This document shows positions 9,639-18,040 of a stretch of DNA of 20,222 nt, piece by piece. Source of the DNA: an uncultured Bacteroidota bacterium (GTDB lineage Bacteria > Bacteroidota > Bacteroidia > B-17B0 > Aurantibacillaceae); the NCBI GenBank assembly GCA_903923915.1, contig CAIXZI010000588.1:1-20222 (forward strand), given 5' to 3'. Below the pieces are notes generated by a model that was given only the letters and a program-made list of their open reading frames with translations, was not told the DNA's origin and ran no database searches. The position numbers were made by a program, and so were the translations under genes. How positions within the stretch are numbered: the stretch's first letter is position 1; every line of letters begins with the position of its first letter.

Positions 9639-11965
9639 TATTTATAGGTAATGTAATCTTTAAGTTCTTGTAAATTTTCGTTAAACTGAGTAATATTCTT
9701 GTTATAAAAGTCAACCATAATTAATTCTTCTAAGGTGTAATGTTTACCATCAACAAAACCAACTATCCAAGCATCTTTTTGTCCTTTACCAATTGCTTTT
9801 TGACGTTGTGCCTCTGCACCTTTTATGCCATTAAATTGCCCTTGTGTAAAACGAGTAATACCATCCGGATAACCTACTACTTCAGGCGTTCCGTATTCTT
9901 TTAAGTTTTCGTATTTATAATTTTCAGGGTGACGATAAGCACCTATCTGCACTTTAAAAGTCATTTTTTCGGCACAAATTTTTTCGGCAATAGCTAATAG
10001 TTTATTATACACATTTACATCGTTTAAACTTTTGCCTTTAAGCGCAGAAAAATCTATAGTTTTAAAATCATCGCAAGGAAATTTAGAATCAGTTGGAGTA
10101 GTTGATACTACATTTGTTGATGTTTTAGTATTTGATTTATCAGTTGGAGTTTTGGTAGAAGTTTTTCCGCTATTAGATTTATCTTTCGGGTTCTTTGTAG
10201 TTGATTTACCATTATTAGATGCAACTGTTGTTTCTTTTGTTGGGTTAGTAGATGTGTTGGTTACTTTAGTAACAACAGGGTCTGCTTGTAGTCTAAACGA
10301 ATCAGGTACACTTGTTATTGTATCTAAGGCAGCTAATATATCATTTAAATTTTTTACAATGTGTGGATCTTTATATCCGTCTTTAGCAATGTGAAAATCT
10401 TTACGTAACTCAACAAATTTGGTAAGTTTTGCTATGTCTAAATCTTCGGTAACTTCTCCAAAATCTTTAGATCGAATATGAAATGTGTAATTCTCTCCCG
10501 GACTAAGCGCTACTAAGTATTTACCTGTTTTTATATTTGATGTAAACGGACCAATTTTTTCTCCGTTACTCTTTTTTGTAATCTCTATTTGAGCGGATAA
10601 AGCAGTATCATTACCATATATATAACCTAAAACCATTGCCAATATTGGCTTCTCACCAATAATACCGGGCGTTACAGTAAAAATATCTGAACTACCATTA
10701 CCACCATTACTAACACGGTTTGAAGAGAAATAACCTCTTTGTCCGTTTGCATTCATTACATAAAAACGATCATCATCTGTTGTATTTAAAGGATACCCCA
10801 TGTTTAAAGGTTCTATCCAGTTATTTTCTTTTTTAATGGAATAAAAAATATCGTAATCACCAATACTGCTATGTCCTTTAGAGCTAAAGAAAAGTATACA
10901 TCCATCAGTGTGTATAAACGGAGAATCTTCATCATCCGATGTATTAATTTTATCACCTAAATTTTTTACATTTCTCCAAGAGTCATCTTCTGCTTTTTCG
11001 GCCACATACAAATCTCTCCCACCTAAGCCGCCTTTTCTTTCGCTGGTAAAATAAAGTAATTTACCATCGGCTGTAATAGAACAACTACCTTCATAATAAT
11101 TAGTATTTACATCTCCCTTTATTTTTGTTGGAATGGACCACTCATCGCCTTCTAAATGACTTTCATAAATATCGCCGCTATCTTGTTCGGTACTTTTATA
11201 GCTATAAAGTGTTTGCCCATCGGGCGATAAAGCTAAAGAGCTTTCATGTTGTTTAGTATCTATATTAGGAATGCCTTTAGGTTCGCTCCAAGCAGAATCT
11301 TTGTCTTTTCTCGACATAAAAACATCTTCATAATAGGTGCCATGTTTGGCATCTTGTTGAAATTTATCATTCATTAAACCACCTGTACTATTAGGACCGC
11401 GATAAGTATATATGATAACTGATTCATCTGCCGAAATGGTAGGCGAATACTCTTGATATATAGTATTAACAGGGGCTCCAAGGTTTCTAATATCTGCCTG
11501 TAACATTTCTTGTGTTACGTTTTTTCCGTACTCAGAGTTTTTAATTAATTTTTCGGCTTCTGCTTTTTCGGTAGCCGGCGGATTTGTAGTTAAAAACTGA
11601 TTAAAGGTTTTTATGGCATCATCAAAACGATAATTAATGTGATATGCTTTTCCTAAATTAAGTAACACTAAAGATTCTTTAGGCTCCATTTTGTAAACCG
11701 CTTCAAATAAGGTTACAGTTTCTTGTTTTTTATCCGGTAAATGAAAGGCGCACATACCTTTTTTATATTTATAGTATGGGTTTGATGGATCGCGTTTATC
11801 TAATTTATCATAGGTTTGATATGCCTGAGCATAGTCTTGAACCTCCGGAGACATGTAATATTCTGCAGCCTCATTTAATTCATCTATACTTTCTTTTTTG
11901 CCCTGAGCCTGTAAACCCATTGATAACAGGGTAATAAGTGTAAAAAATGTTATTATTTTTTTCAT
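9638..11965 (-). CDS. PorE-like envelope protein: TPR, PD40 propeller, CRD, SPOR-like C-terminus
   Basis: The 775-residue product has a Sec signal peptide (MKKIITFFTLITLLSMGLQA, no lipobox Cys). Next come TPR-like helices (~24-150: AQAYQTYDKLDKRDP, SLVLLNLGKAYHINYRFDDAIKTF) and a PD40/WD40-like propeller (~165-430) with repeated blades (YSPTISADESVIIYTYRG, SSLALSPDGQTLYSYK, GSCSITADGKLLYFTSERKG, DSPFIHTDGCILFFSS). A carboxypeptidase-regulatory beta domain follows (~443-515, VLGYIYGNDTALSAQIEITK), then a Thr/Ser/Lys/Asn-rich linker (~555-626). The C-terminus (~630-775) contains a SPOR-like peptidoglycan-associated region (FKVQIGAYR near 670, GITRFTQGQFNGIKGAEA, KDAWIVGFVDGKHY). The order resembles PorE of the type IX secretion system, in which the last domain is OmpA-like. 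It is probably periplasmic or outer-membrane-associated. A direct T9SS role is inference. It is the first gene of a four-gene operon. Confidence 0.85.
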   Translation of the reverse strand: MKKIITFFTLITLLSMGLQAQGKKESIDELNEAAEYYMSPEVQDYAQAYQTYDKLDKRDPSNPYYKYKKGMCAFHLPDKKQETVTLFEAVYKMEPKESLVLLNLGKAYHINYRFDDAIKTFNQFLTTNPPATEKAEAEKLIKNSEYGKNVTQEMLQADIRNLGAPVNTIYQEYSPTISADESVIIYTYRGPNSTGGLMNDKFQQDAKHGTYYEDVFMSRKDKDSAWSEPKGIPNIDTKQHESSLALSPDGQTLYSYKSTEQDSGDIYESHLEGDEWSIPTKIKGDVNTNYYEGSCSITADGKLLYFTSERKGGLGGRDLYVAEKAEDDSWRNVKNLGDKINTSDDEDSPFIHTDGCILFFSSKGHSSIGDYDIFYSIKKENNWIEPLNMGYPLNTTDDDRFYVMNANGQRGYFSSNRVSNGGNGSSDIFTVTPGIIGEKPILAMVLGYIYGNDTALSAQIEITKKSNGEKIGPFTSNIKTGKYLVALSPGENYTFHIRSKDFGEVTEDLDIAKLTKFVELRKDFHIAKDGYKDPHIVKNLNDILAALDTITSVPDSFRLQADPVVTKVTNTSTNPTKETTVASNNGKSTTKNPKDKSNSGKTSTKTPTDKSNTKTSTNVVSTTPTDSKFPCDDFKTIDFSALKGKSLNDVNVYNKLLAIAEKICAEKMTFKVQIGAYRHPENYKYENLKEYGTPEVVGYPDGITRFTQGQFNGIKGAEAQRQKAIGKGQKDAWIVGFVDGKHYTLEELIMVDFYNKNITQFNENLQELKDYITYK

Positions 11966-12013
11966 GTGTGGTTATTTTATTTTTTAACCAATAAGTTTAC
12001 ACCTATCAGAATA

Positions 12014-12041
12014 AAAATTTAACACTCCTAAATTGCGACAA
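12014..12041 (-). promoter_or_regulatory. Predicted promoter of the PorE-like operon
   Basis: Read on the minus strand: TTG (12041-12039), 17-nt spacer, then TAAATTTT (12021-12014), which matches the Bacteroidota -7 consensus TAnnTTTG at all but the last base. This would give a leader of about 40 nt before the ATG at 11965. The -33 element lies inside copy 1 of the AATTGCGAC repeat. Confidence 0.45.
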
Positions 12042-12109
12042 AATGAAGCCGACATTTAGTACCCATAAACAGAGTTATTTACATGCGAGTGTTAATTGCG
12101 ACGGAATGA
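12031..12109. repeat. Direct repeat pair in the divergent intergenic region (possible operator)
   Basis: Copy 1 is 12031-12046 (aattgcgacaaaatga) and copy 2 is 12094-12109 (aattgcgacggaatga), 14 of 16 bases identical, 63 nt apart start to start (about six helical turns). Next to them is an 8-bp inverted pair, taacactc (12020-12027) and gagtgtta (12087-12094). Copy 1 overlaps the -33 element of the minus-strand promoter; copy 2 lies about 72 nt upstream of the plus-strand -33 element. This would suit a regulator acting on both divergent units, but that is inference. The rest of the 252-nt gap shows no gene. Confidence 0.5.
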
Positions 12110-12180
12110 TGTTATTAAAAAGACAAAAACCATGTAATTATTATATAAAGCTTACCTATTTTTTTAGTTTGGCTTTTTTA

Positions 12181-12209
12181 TTGAACTGATTTTCTAAACC
12201 GTATCTTTG
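12181..12209 (+). promoter_or_regulatory. Predicted promoter of the ABC exporter / M28 peptidase operon
   Basis: TTG at 12181-12183, an 18-nt spacer, then TATCTTTG at 12202-12209, a full match to the Bacteroidota -7 consensus TAnnTTTG. The ATG begins at 12218, only 8 nt after the box, so transcription should start within a few bases of the start codon. Confidence 0.7.
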
Positions 12210-12217
12210 CATCCACT

Positions 12218-13969
12218 ATGAAAACGCTCTTATATTATTTAAAAAATTACAAAGGTATTGTTGTGCTGGCTTTATTATTAGCAGCTATCAATCAATGTTT
12301 TTCTATGTTAGATCCATACATCTACGGAAAAATATTAAACCGTTTTGGTGTTGGTCATGAAACCTACAAAGGAGATACGGCTCGTTTTATTCAGGATATA
12401 ATTCCTTATTTATTAGGTGTTATTTCTGTAGCTATGGTTTCTCGTATTGCAAAAAACTTTCAGGATTACTATACAAGCGTAATTATTCAACGTACGGGTG
12501 CACAACTTTACCAAGATGGTATTAAACGTTCGTTAGATTTACCATTTCAAGAATTTGAAGACCAACGTAGTGGAGAAACTTTAGGCAAGCTTCAAAAAGT
12601 GCGCCTCGATTGCGAAAAATTTATTACCGCTTTTATTAGTGTTGTGTTTCAAACATTAGTTGGGTTTACATTTGTGTTAGTTTTTGCCATGCAAACCAAT
12701 TGGATGATTGCTCCAGTGTTTTTTATTACAGCCCCAATACTTGCTTTTATCAGTAATGTATTGAGTAAAAAAATTAAAATTATTTCTAAAACCATTGTAG
12801 GCGAAACAACAGCTTTAGCAGGCTCTACAACCGAATCGTTACGCAATGTGGAGTTAGTAAAAAGTTTAGGTTTAACCACTTCAGAAATTGGAAGGTTAAA
12901 TACTATTACCGCAAAAATTTTAGTGCTTGAGTTAAAGAAAGTACGTTTCATTCGTAGTTTAAGTTTTGTGCAAGGCACCGTAGTTAATTTTTTGCGTACC
13001 GTACTGGTTTTTGTTTTGTATTATTTAGTTTTTAAAAATGAAATAAATGTAGGCCAGTTATTAACGCTTACATTTTATTCGTTCTTTATTTTTAATCCGT
13101 TACAAGAGTTGGGCAACATTGTTGCTTCGTACAGAGAGGTGCAAGCATCTCTTGGTAATTTCGAAAAGCTGATGAACACGCCTGTAGAAGTAAAGCCTGC
13201 TAACCCAATTAAACTGGGCGCTTTAGAAACTTTATCTTATAACGATGTTTCTTTTAAACATAAGTCAGCTCATACAAATGCTGTAGAAAATATTTCGTTT
13301 ACCATTAACAAAGGAGAAACCATTGCTTTTGTTGGCCCTTCAGGTTCAGGTAAAACTACCTTAGTAAAAATGTTGGTGGGCTTATATCATCCGGTAAGCG
13401 GTGCTATCTATTATAACGATAAAAAAGCAAGTGATATTAATTTAGATGAATTACGCATGCAATTAGGCTTGGTATCTCAGGATACACAATTGTTTTCGGG
13501 TACTATAAAAGAAAATTTATTATTTGTAAAACCCGATGCTACCGATGAAGAATGTTTGAAAGCATTGCACAAAGCGGCTTGCGATAATTTATTGCTTCGT
13601 GCTGAAAAGGGCATAGATACTGTTATTGGCGAAGGTGGAATAAAAATTTCGGGTGGAGAAAAACAACGTTTATCTATTGCACGTGCACTTTTGCGTAAAC
13701 CAAATTTATTAATTTTTGATGAGGCGACATCTGCTTTAGATTCGTTAACAGAAGTAGAAATTACAGAAACGATAAAAGATATTTCGGGCAAAAAAGAGCA
13801 AATAACTATTATGATTGCACACCGTTTATCTACTATTATGGATGCCGATAAAATTTATGTTTTAGAGCGCGGAAATATTATTGAATCTGGAAAACATGCT
13901 GATTTACTTGAGTTAAAAGGCTTGTATTATGCTATGTGGCGACAACAAGTAGGCGAGCGTAAAAAGTAA
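12218..13969 (+). CDS. ABC exporter, fused permease and ATPase (MsbA/ABCB type)
   Basis: The 583-residue half-transporter has an N-terminal ABC type-1 transmembrane domain (~1-310), starting with a span at ~14-34 and with a pair at ~135-180 around FTFVLVFAMQTNWMIAPVFF. A C-terminal ATPase (~335-583) follows. All nucleotide-binding motifs are present: Walker A G373PSGSGKTT381, Q-loop Q421 (LVSQDTQLF), signature I477SGGEKQR484 (ISGGE in place of LSGGQ), Walker B ending in D501 with catalytic E502 (LLIFDEATSALDS), and switch H535 (IAHRLST). It should act as a homodimer in the inner membrane, exporting a lipid, peptide or drug. The substrate cannot be told from sequence; lipid A-core flipping, as by MsbA, is one option. 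The M28 peptidase follows after 12 nt, with no terminator, so the two are probably co-transcribed. Confidence 0.92.
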   Translation: MKTLLYYLKNYKGIVVLALLLAAINQCFSMLDPYIYGKILNRFGVGHETYKGDTARFIQDIIPYLLGVISVAMVSRIAKNFQDYYTSVIIQRTGAQLYQDGIKRSLDLPFQEFEDQRSGETLGKLQKVRLDCEKFITAFISVVFQTLVGFTFVLVFAMQTNWMIAPVFFITAPILAFISNVLSKKIKIISKTIVGETTALAGSTTESLRNVELVKSLGLTTSEIGRLNTITAKILVLELKKVRFIRSLSFVQGTVVNFLRTVLVFVLYYLVFKNEINVGQLLTLTFYSFFIFNPLQELGNIVASYREVQASLGNFEKLMNTPVEVKPANPIKLGALETLSYNDVSFKHKSAHTNAVENISFTINKGETIAFVGPSGSGKTTLVKMLVGLYHPVSGAIYYNDKKASDINLDELRMQLGLVSQDTQLFSGTIKENLLFVKPDATDEECLKALHKAACDNLLLRAEKGIDTVIGEGGIKISGGEKQRLSIARALLRKPNLLIFDEATSALDSLTEVEITETIKDISGKKEQITIMIAHRLSTIMDADKIYVLERGNIIESGKHADLLELKGLYYAMWRQQVGERKK

Positions 13970-13981
13970 ATTATTACTGCA

Positions 13982-15151
13982 ATGTTTATAAAACACAAAT
14001 ACTACGCTACCTATATTTCACTCTTTATTCTTTGTTCGTTTTATAGCCATGCACAGGATAGTGTTTATACAAAAAAAATAATTGCAACACTTTGCTCTAA
14101 ACAATTTGCCGGAAGAGGTTATGTTAAAAATGGTTTAGATATTTCTGCTAAATATATTACGAGTGAGCTTAAAAAATTTAAAGCCCAACCGCTTTTTTAT
14201 ACCGGTTATTATCAATGGTTTGATTTTAATGTAAATACGTTTCCCTCTAAAATGGAAGCGAGAATTAATGGCAAAGTATTAAAACCGGGGATTGATTTTA
14301 TTGTTAGTCCGGAAAGTGCAGGTTTAAAAGGAAAGTTTAGTGTAGAAAAAAAAGATAGCATCACCTATTTAGCACAAAACAGTCCATTACCCTTAGCAAT
14401 CATTCTTAATAAAAAACTAACTTTTAGTGTGGCTACCCATACTGCCAATTATTGCGCAGTTGAATTATTAGACAAGGGCAATTCTTACCCCGAAATAAAA
14501 ACTATGGAGGTAAATATTGAAAATAAATTACTCAATAAATATATCTGCAAAAATATTTGTGCTTTTGTTAATGGCAAAGATGAAAAGAATGATACGGTAA
14601 TAATGCTTACAGCGCATTACGATCATTTAGGAATGATGGGCAACAAAACTTATTTTCCGGGTGCTAATGATAATGCCAGTGGAGTTAGCATGTTACTTAA
14701 TTTAGTGAAACATTATTCTCAGCATCCTCCAAAATATAAAACAGTTTTTGTGTTTTTTGCAGGAGAAGAAGCCGGGTTATTAGGCTCTAAATATTTTACA
14801 GAGCATCCTGTTTTTGAATTAAGTAAAATTAAATTCCTTATAAACCTTGATTTATTGGGTACAGGAGATGAAGGCATTACCGTTGTAAATGCTACGGAAT
14901 TTAAACCTCAGTTTGAACGATTAAAAAACATCAATGCAGAAAAAAATTATTTACCCTTGGTAAAACCGCGCGGTAAAGCTCAAAACAGCGATCATTATTG
15001 GTTTACAGAAAAAGGAGTTCCCTCTTTTTTTATCTATACCATGGGTGGCATAAAAGCTTATCATGATGTGTATGATGTACCTAAAACACTTCCTTTAACA
15101 AAGTATAAAGCTGTTTTTAATATATTAATCGACTTTATAAATGGCATTTAA
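13982..15151 (+). CDS. Secreted M28-family zinc metallopeptidase (aminopeptidase-like)
   Basis: The 389-residue protein has a signal peptide (MFIKHKYYATYISLFILCSFYSHAQ, cleavage near residue 25). An N-terminal domain precedes the M28 catalytic core. The two-zinc site is complete: H212 in TAHYDHLG (with D214 next to it), D230 in GANDNASG, catalytic E262 and ligand E263 in FFAGEEAGLLGSKYF, D290 in INLDLLGTG, and H338 in QNSDHYWF. By family it removes N-terminal residues from peptides or proteins outside the cytoplasm. No T9SS sorting domain is present, so it is more likely periplasmic than released. The start was chosen because it gives a complete signal peptide 12 nt after the ABC-exporter stop. 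The gene ends 30 nt before a bidirectional hairpin. Confidence 0.92.
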   Translation: MFIKHKYYATYISLFILCSFYSHAQDSVYTKKIIATLCSKQFAGRGYVKNGLDISAKYITSELKKFKAQPLFYTGYYQWFDFNVNTFPSKMEARINGKVLKPGIDFIVSPESAGLKGKFSVEKKDSITYLAQNSPLPLAIILNKKLTFSVATHTANYCAVELLDKGNSYPEIKTMEVNIENKLLNKYICKNICAFVNGKDEKNDTVIMLTAHYDHLGMMGNKTYFPGANDNASGVSMLLNLVKHYSQHPPKYKTVFVFFAGEEAGLLGSKYFTEHPVFELSKIKFLINLDLLGTGDEGITVVNATEFKPQFERLKNINAEKNYLPLVKPRGKAQNSDHYWFTEKGVPSFFIYTMGGIKAYHDVYDVPKTLPLTKYKAVFNILIDFINGI

Positions 15152-15180
15152 TTTATTGGTTTAAAGCAATTATATTCATA

Positions 15181-15210
15181 AAAAAACCGCTCCTTTTGAG
15201 AGCGGTTTTT
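15181..15210. terminator. Bidirectional hairpin terminator between convergent genes
   Basis: An 11-bp stem, aaaaaccgctc (15182-15192) with gagcggttttt (15200-15210), encloses a short 7-nt loop. There are A-runs on the left and T-runs on the right, so it can end transcription both ways. It lies between the M28 peptidase stop (15151) and the stop of the minus-strand NHL protein (15232). It is closely similar to the hairpin at 18001-18030. Confidence 0.85.
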
Positions 15211-15231
15211 ACATTATAAAAAGTAAAACAA

Positions 15232-17862
15232 TTAATTATTAATTACCATACGTTTAATTATTTGCGCATTATCGGTAATTATTTTTACAAAATAAATGCC
15301 GTTGGCTTGTGTGTTTAAACTTATAGTTGTTGTTGTGTTGTTATTTGGCGTAACAGCTAAAATTTCGTTACCCAATATATCAGTTACTAAAATTGTTTTA
15401 GTATGCTCAGTTGTTGTTACAACAAATGTACCATTGCTTGGGTTTGGATAAACACTAACACCAGTAGTATTTAAATATGTATCGATGCCCACTGTAGTAA
15501 CACTTACACAAGCACTGGTATCGCTACAAGTACCGTTACTTACGCGTACTTTGTAATTTCCATTTACAGTTGCGGTATATGATTGTGTTGTTGCACCTGT
15601 AATAGCTGTGTTGTTAGCACAATTAATCCATTGGTAAGTAGCACCTACTTGGGTTGCTGTAATTACCACACCATTTAAAGTTGTTGCGTTATTAGGTAAA
15701 GCATTTATTGTCATAGTAGATACAGCTGTATTTTCACAACCATTTGCATCAGTACCCGTTACAGTATAAGCCGCTGTAGTAGTTGGTGTAACAACCACAG
15801 ATGCCGTTGTTGCGCTTGTGTTCCAAGTATAAGAAGTTGCAGTGCCACTTGCTGTTAAAGTAGTCGTACTTCCTACACAAATAGCCGTAGCTGTGCTAAC
15901 AACGTTAATAGTTGGAAGAGCATATACATTAATTAAGATAGAATCTTTACCTGTACATCCATTTGCATCGGTGCCAATTACTACATAGGTAGTGGTATCT
16001 GTAGGCGATGGCGTATTTATTGCTGTTGTAGCTCCATCACTCCATGCATATGTACTTGCACCGTTACCTGTTAAGGTAGGTGTGGTTAAGGCACATATTG
16101 TTGAGCCCCATGATGTTGTACTTGTTAAATACACATTAGGCAGTTGATTTACGGTTAAATTAAAATAGGCGCTATTTTGTGGCACACATCCATGTACGTC
16201 AACACCTGTAACATGGCCATAATTATTATACGTTCCAATTCCGGTATAAAAAATCTTAATAGAAGAAGTAGTATCGCCATTCCACCAGTTATATTTTACA
16301 CCACCTGCGGCATTAACAATGGCAGTATCTCCATAACAAACACTTGGGTTGTTTACCGTAATAGTTGGTGTTGGAAATGCATTAACTTTAAATCTAACAG
16401 TATCTTTGCAATTATAAATATTTGTTCCAATTACAGTATAACTTGTGATGCCTTGAAAATTGTAATCTATTGTCAAACTATCGCTACCATTAAAAAAATT
16501 ATCGCCATGCCAATCATAATAGGTAGCTCCACTGGCTCGTAAAGTATCATAAACATTAACACAAATAGAGGCTGACGCTACTACAGATACATGGGGTAAA
16601 GAATTAACCTTAATAGTTATGGTATCACTTGAAGTTCCGCAAGCATTTTTACCTGTTACGGTATAATTTGTTGTAGTTGTTGCATTTGAAACAGGGTTAG
16701 TTATATTGTTGGCAGATAAAGAAGCAGCGGGAGACCAAGTATAACTTGTTGCACCTTTTACCATTAATGATGTAGTATCATGCTTACAAATAACAGGATT
16801 AATAACCGAAAGATTTAAAGCAGGAACAGAGCAAGTTACTTTACGTGTACGCTGGTTGTATGAATCGGCTATATAAACATCGCCAATAGGTGTTACAAAA
16901 ATACCGGTAGGTTTGTTTAACTTAGCAGCAATACCTGTACCGCCATCGCCACTATACCCTGCTGTTGCGTTACCTGCCACGGTTGAAAGAATACCTGTGT
17001 AGCCATCAATTTTACGAATTCTGTTATAACCGGTTTCGCATACGTATATATTTCCGTCTGCATCAAAACCAATATCTGTAGGGTTTGACAAATAAATATT
17101 ATTTATGGTAGTTCCATCTGAAGATGAGTAGCCCGGATAATTATTTCCGGCTACTGCCGAAATAATGCCCGTACTTAAATCTATTTGTCGAATGTTTCCG
17201 CCATTATCTTCAACAAAAAACAAGTTGCCTGATGGACTAAAAGCCATACCATATGGTTGAAATAATTGTGCAGCGATAGCTTGTCCACCATCACCGGAAT
17301 GTCCGCCTACACCTGTTCCGGCAACGGTACTTATGATACCTGTAATAGTATCTATTTTACGAATTACATTTTTGTAATGATCTGAAATATATACATTACC
17401 TGATATATCAACTGCAATACCCTCTATATCACCTAAAACAGCTGCGGTAGCTTGCCCACCGTCTCCAGAATATCCAGTAGCACCGGTACCGGCAATTGCA
17501 AAAGGATATGAAGGAAACCCATTTTTATTTAACTTATATACTTTAGAATCGTTTGCGGCAATATATAAATTACCGGCAGTATCAACCGCTATACTATTTG
17601 GATAATTTAACCCTGAAGCTACGGTGGTTATGGTATCGTTACTTATTTTTCTTATTCTGCCGTTGCTTCTATCGCAAATAAATAAGTTTCCGGCGCCATC
17701 CATTACAACATCTGTGGGTGAGTTTGAGCCTAAATTTGCGTTAGTAGCTAAATCGCCATCTCCCGAATAACCATGGGTTCCGGTTCCGGCAACGGTGGTT
17801 ATTATTTGAGCATTGGCATGTAAACAAAATGCCGTTGCCACAAGTAGTAAAAATTTTTTCAT
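15232..17862 (-). CDS. T9SS cargo protein: six NHL blades, Ig-like modules, sorting domain
   Basis: The preferred start at 17862 gives 876 residues and a clean signal peptide (MKKFLLLVATAFCLHANAQ). A longer open frame reaches 17958, but it would put 32 charged/hydrophobic residues ahead of the signal peptide and would start upstream of the predicted promoter. Residues ~20-335 hold six NHL-type blades (TTVAGTGTHGYSGDGD, IRKIDTITG, GNVYISD), consistent with a six-bladed propeller. Residues ~340-785 hold about five or six Ig/PKD-like modules (AICVGSTTTLTASG...[11 protein letters not shown]). The end (~795-876) is a type A T9SS C-terminal domain (GVSVYPNPSNGTFVV...ANGIYFVKI...KRMVINN). It should pass the inner membrane by Sec and the outer membrane by T9SS. 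No catalytic motif is visible; an adhesive or binding role is likely but unproven. Its Ig modules are close relatives of those in the giant protein at 3-4691. Confidence 0.9.
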   Translation of the reverse strand: MKKFLLLVATAFCLHANAQIITTVAGTGTHGYSGDGDLATNANLGSNSPTDVVMDGAGNLFICDRSNGRIRKISNDTITTVASGLNYPNSIAVDTAGNLYIAANDSKVYKLNKNGFPSYPFAIAGTGATGYSGDGGQATAAVLGDIEGIAVDISGNVYISDHYKNVIRKIDTITGIISTVAGTGVGGHSGDGGQAIAAQLFQPYGMAFSPSGNLFFVEDNGGNIRQIDLSTGIISAVAGNNYPGYSSSDGTTINNIYLSNPTDIGFDADGNIYVCETGYNRIRKIDGYTGILSTVAGNATAGYSGDGGTGIAAKLNKPTGIFVTPIGDVYIADSYNQRTRKVTCSVPALNLSVINPVICKHDTTSLMVKGATSYTWSPAASLSANNITNPVSNATTTTNYTVTGKNACGTSSDTITIKVNSLPHVSVVASASICVNVYDTLRASGATYYDWHGDNFFNGSDSLTIDYNFQGITSYTVIGTNIYNCKDTVRFKVNAFPTPTITVNNPSVCYGDTAIVNAAGGVKYNWWNGDTTSSIKIFYTGIGTYNNYGHVTGVDVHGCVPQNSAYFNLTVNQLPNVYLTSTTSWGSTICALTTPTLTGNGASTYAWSDGATTAINTPSPTDTTTYVVIGTDANGCTGKDSILINVYALPTINVVSTATAICVGSTTTLTASGTATSYTWNTSATTASVVVTPTTTAAYTVTGTDANGCENTAVSTMTINALPNNATTLNGVVITATQVGATYQWINCANNTAITGATTQSYTATVNGNYKVRVSNGTCSDTSACVSVTTVGIDTYLNTTGVSVYPNPSNGTFVVTTTEHTKTILVTDILGNEILAVTPNNNTTTTISLNTQANGIYFVKIITDNAQIIKRMVINN

Positions 17863-17886
17863 AGTTTTTTTTAAATTTATTTGTAG

Positions 17887-17918
17887 CAAAACTACCTTGA
17901 TAAAAATGGGTAGCACAA
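17887..17918 (-). promoter_or_regulatory. Predicted promoter of the NHL/T9SS protein gene
   Basis: On the minus strand: TTG (17918-17916), 21-nt spacer, then TAGTTTTG (17894-17887), a full match to TAnnTTTG. It predicts a short A-rich leader of about 20 nt to the ATG at 17862 and rules against the longer start at 17958. Confidence 0.65.
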
Positions 17919-18000
17919 AAAATGTTGTGAATGACGTTTTTTTGTATGAGTTTGACATAAGCGTGATGAATTGTGAGTTATAAACGATGAGTTAAAAACA

Positions 18001-18030
18001 AAAAACCGTTCTTTAAAAGAGCGGCTTTTT
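18001..18030. terminator. Bidirectional hairpin terminator, displaced from any obvious gene end
   Basis: Stem ccgttctt (18006-18013) with aagagcgg (18017-18024), including one G-T pair, and a 3-nt loop. It is extended by five A-T pairs after a one-base bulge, with T-runs on both strands. No plus-strand gene ends just before it, and it lies upstream of the minus-strand NHL gene. On the minus strand it could end transcription from the response-regulator gene, from which it is now separated by the glycosylase unit. Confidence 0.7.
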
Positions 18031-18040
18031 AAATTTAAAA

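Noticed and set aside
10032..10394. Open frame opposite the Ser/Thr/Lys-rich linker of the PorE-like gene
   Set aside because: It is a shadow of low-complexity coding sequence on the other strand, with no domain and no start context.
16177..16542. Plus-strand frame opposite the Ig-like part of the NHL protein
   Set aside because: It is antisense to well-supported repeat modules, has low complexity (Ile/Asn-rich), and shows no recognisable domain.
17863..17958. Longer N-terminus of the NHL/T9SS protein starting at 17958
   Set aside because: It would precede a textbook signal peptide with 32 extra residues and start upstream of a full-match promoter box at 17887-17894.
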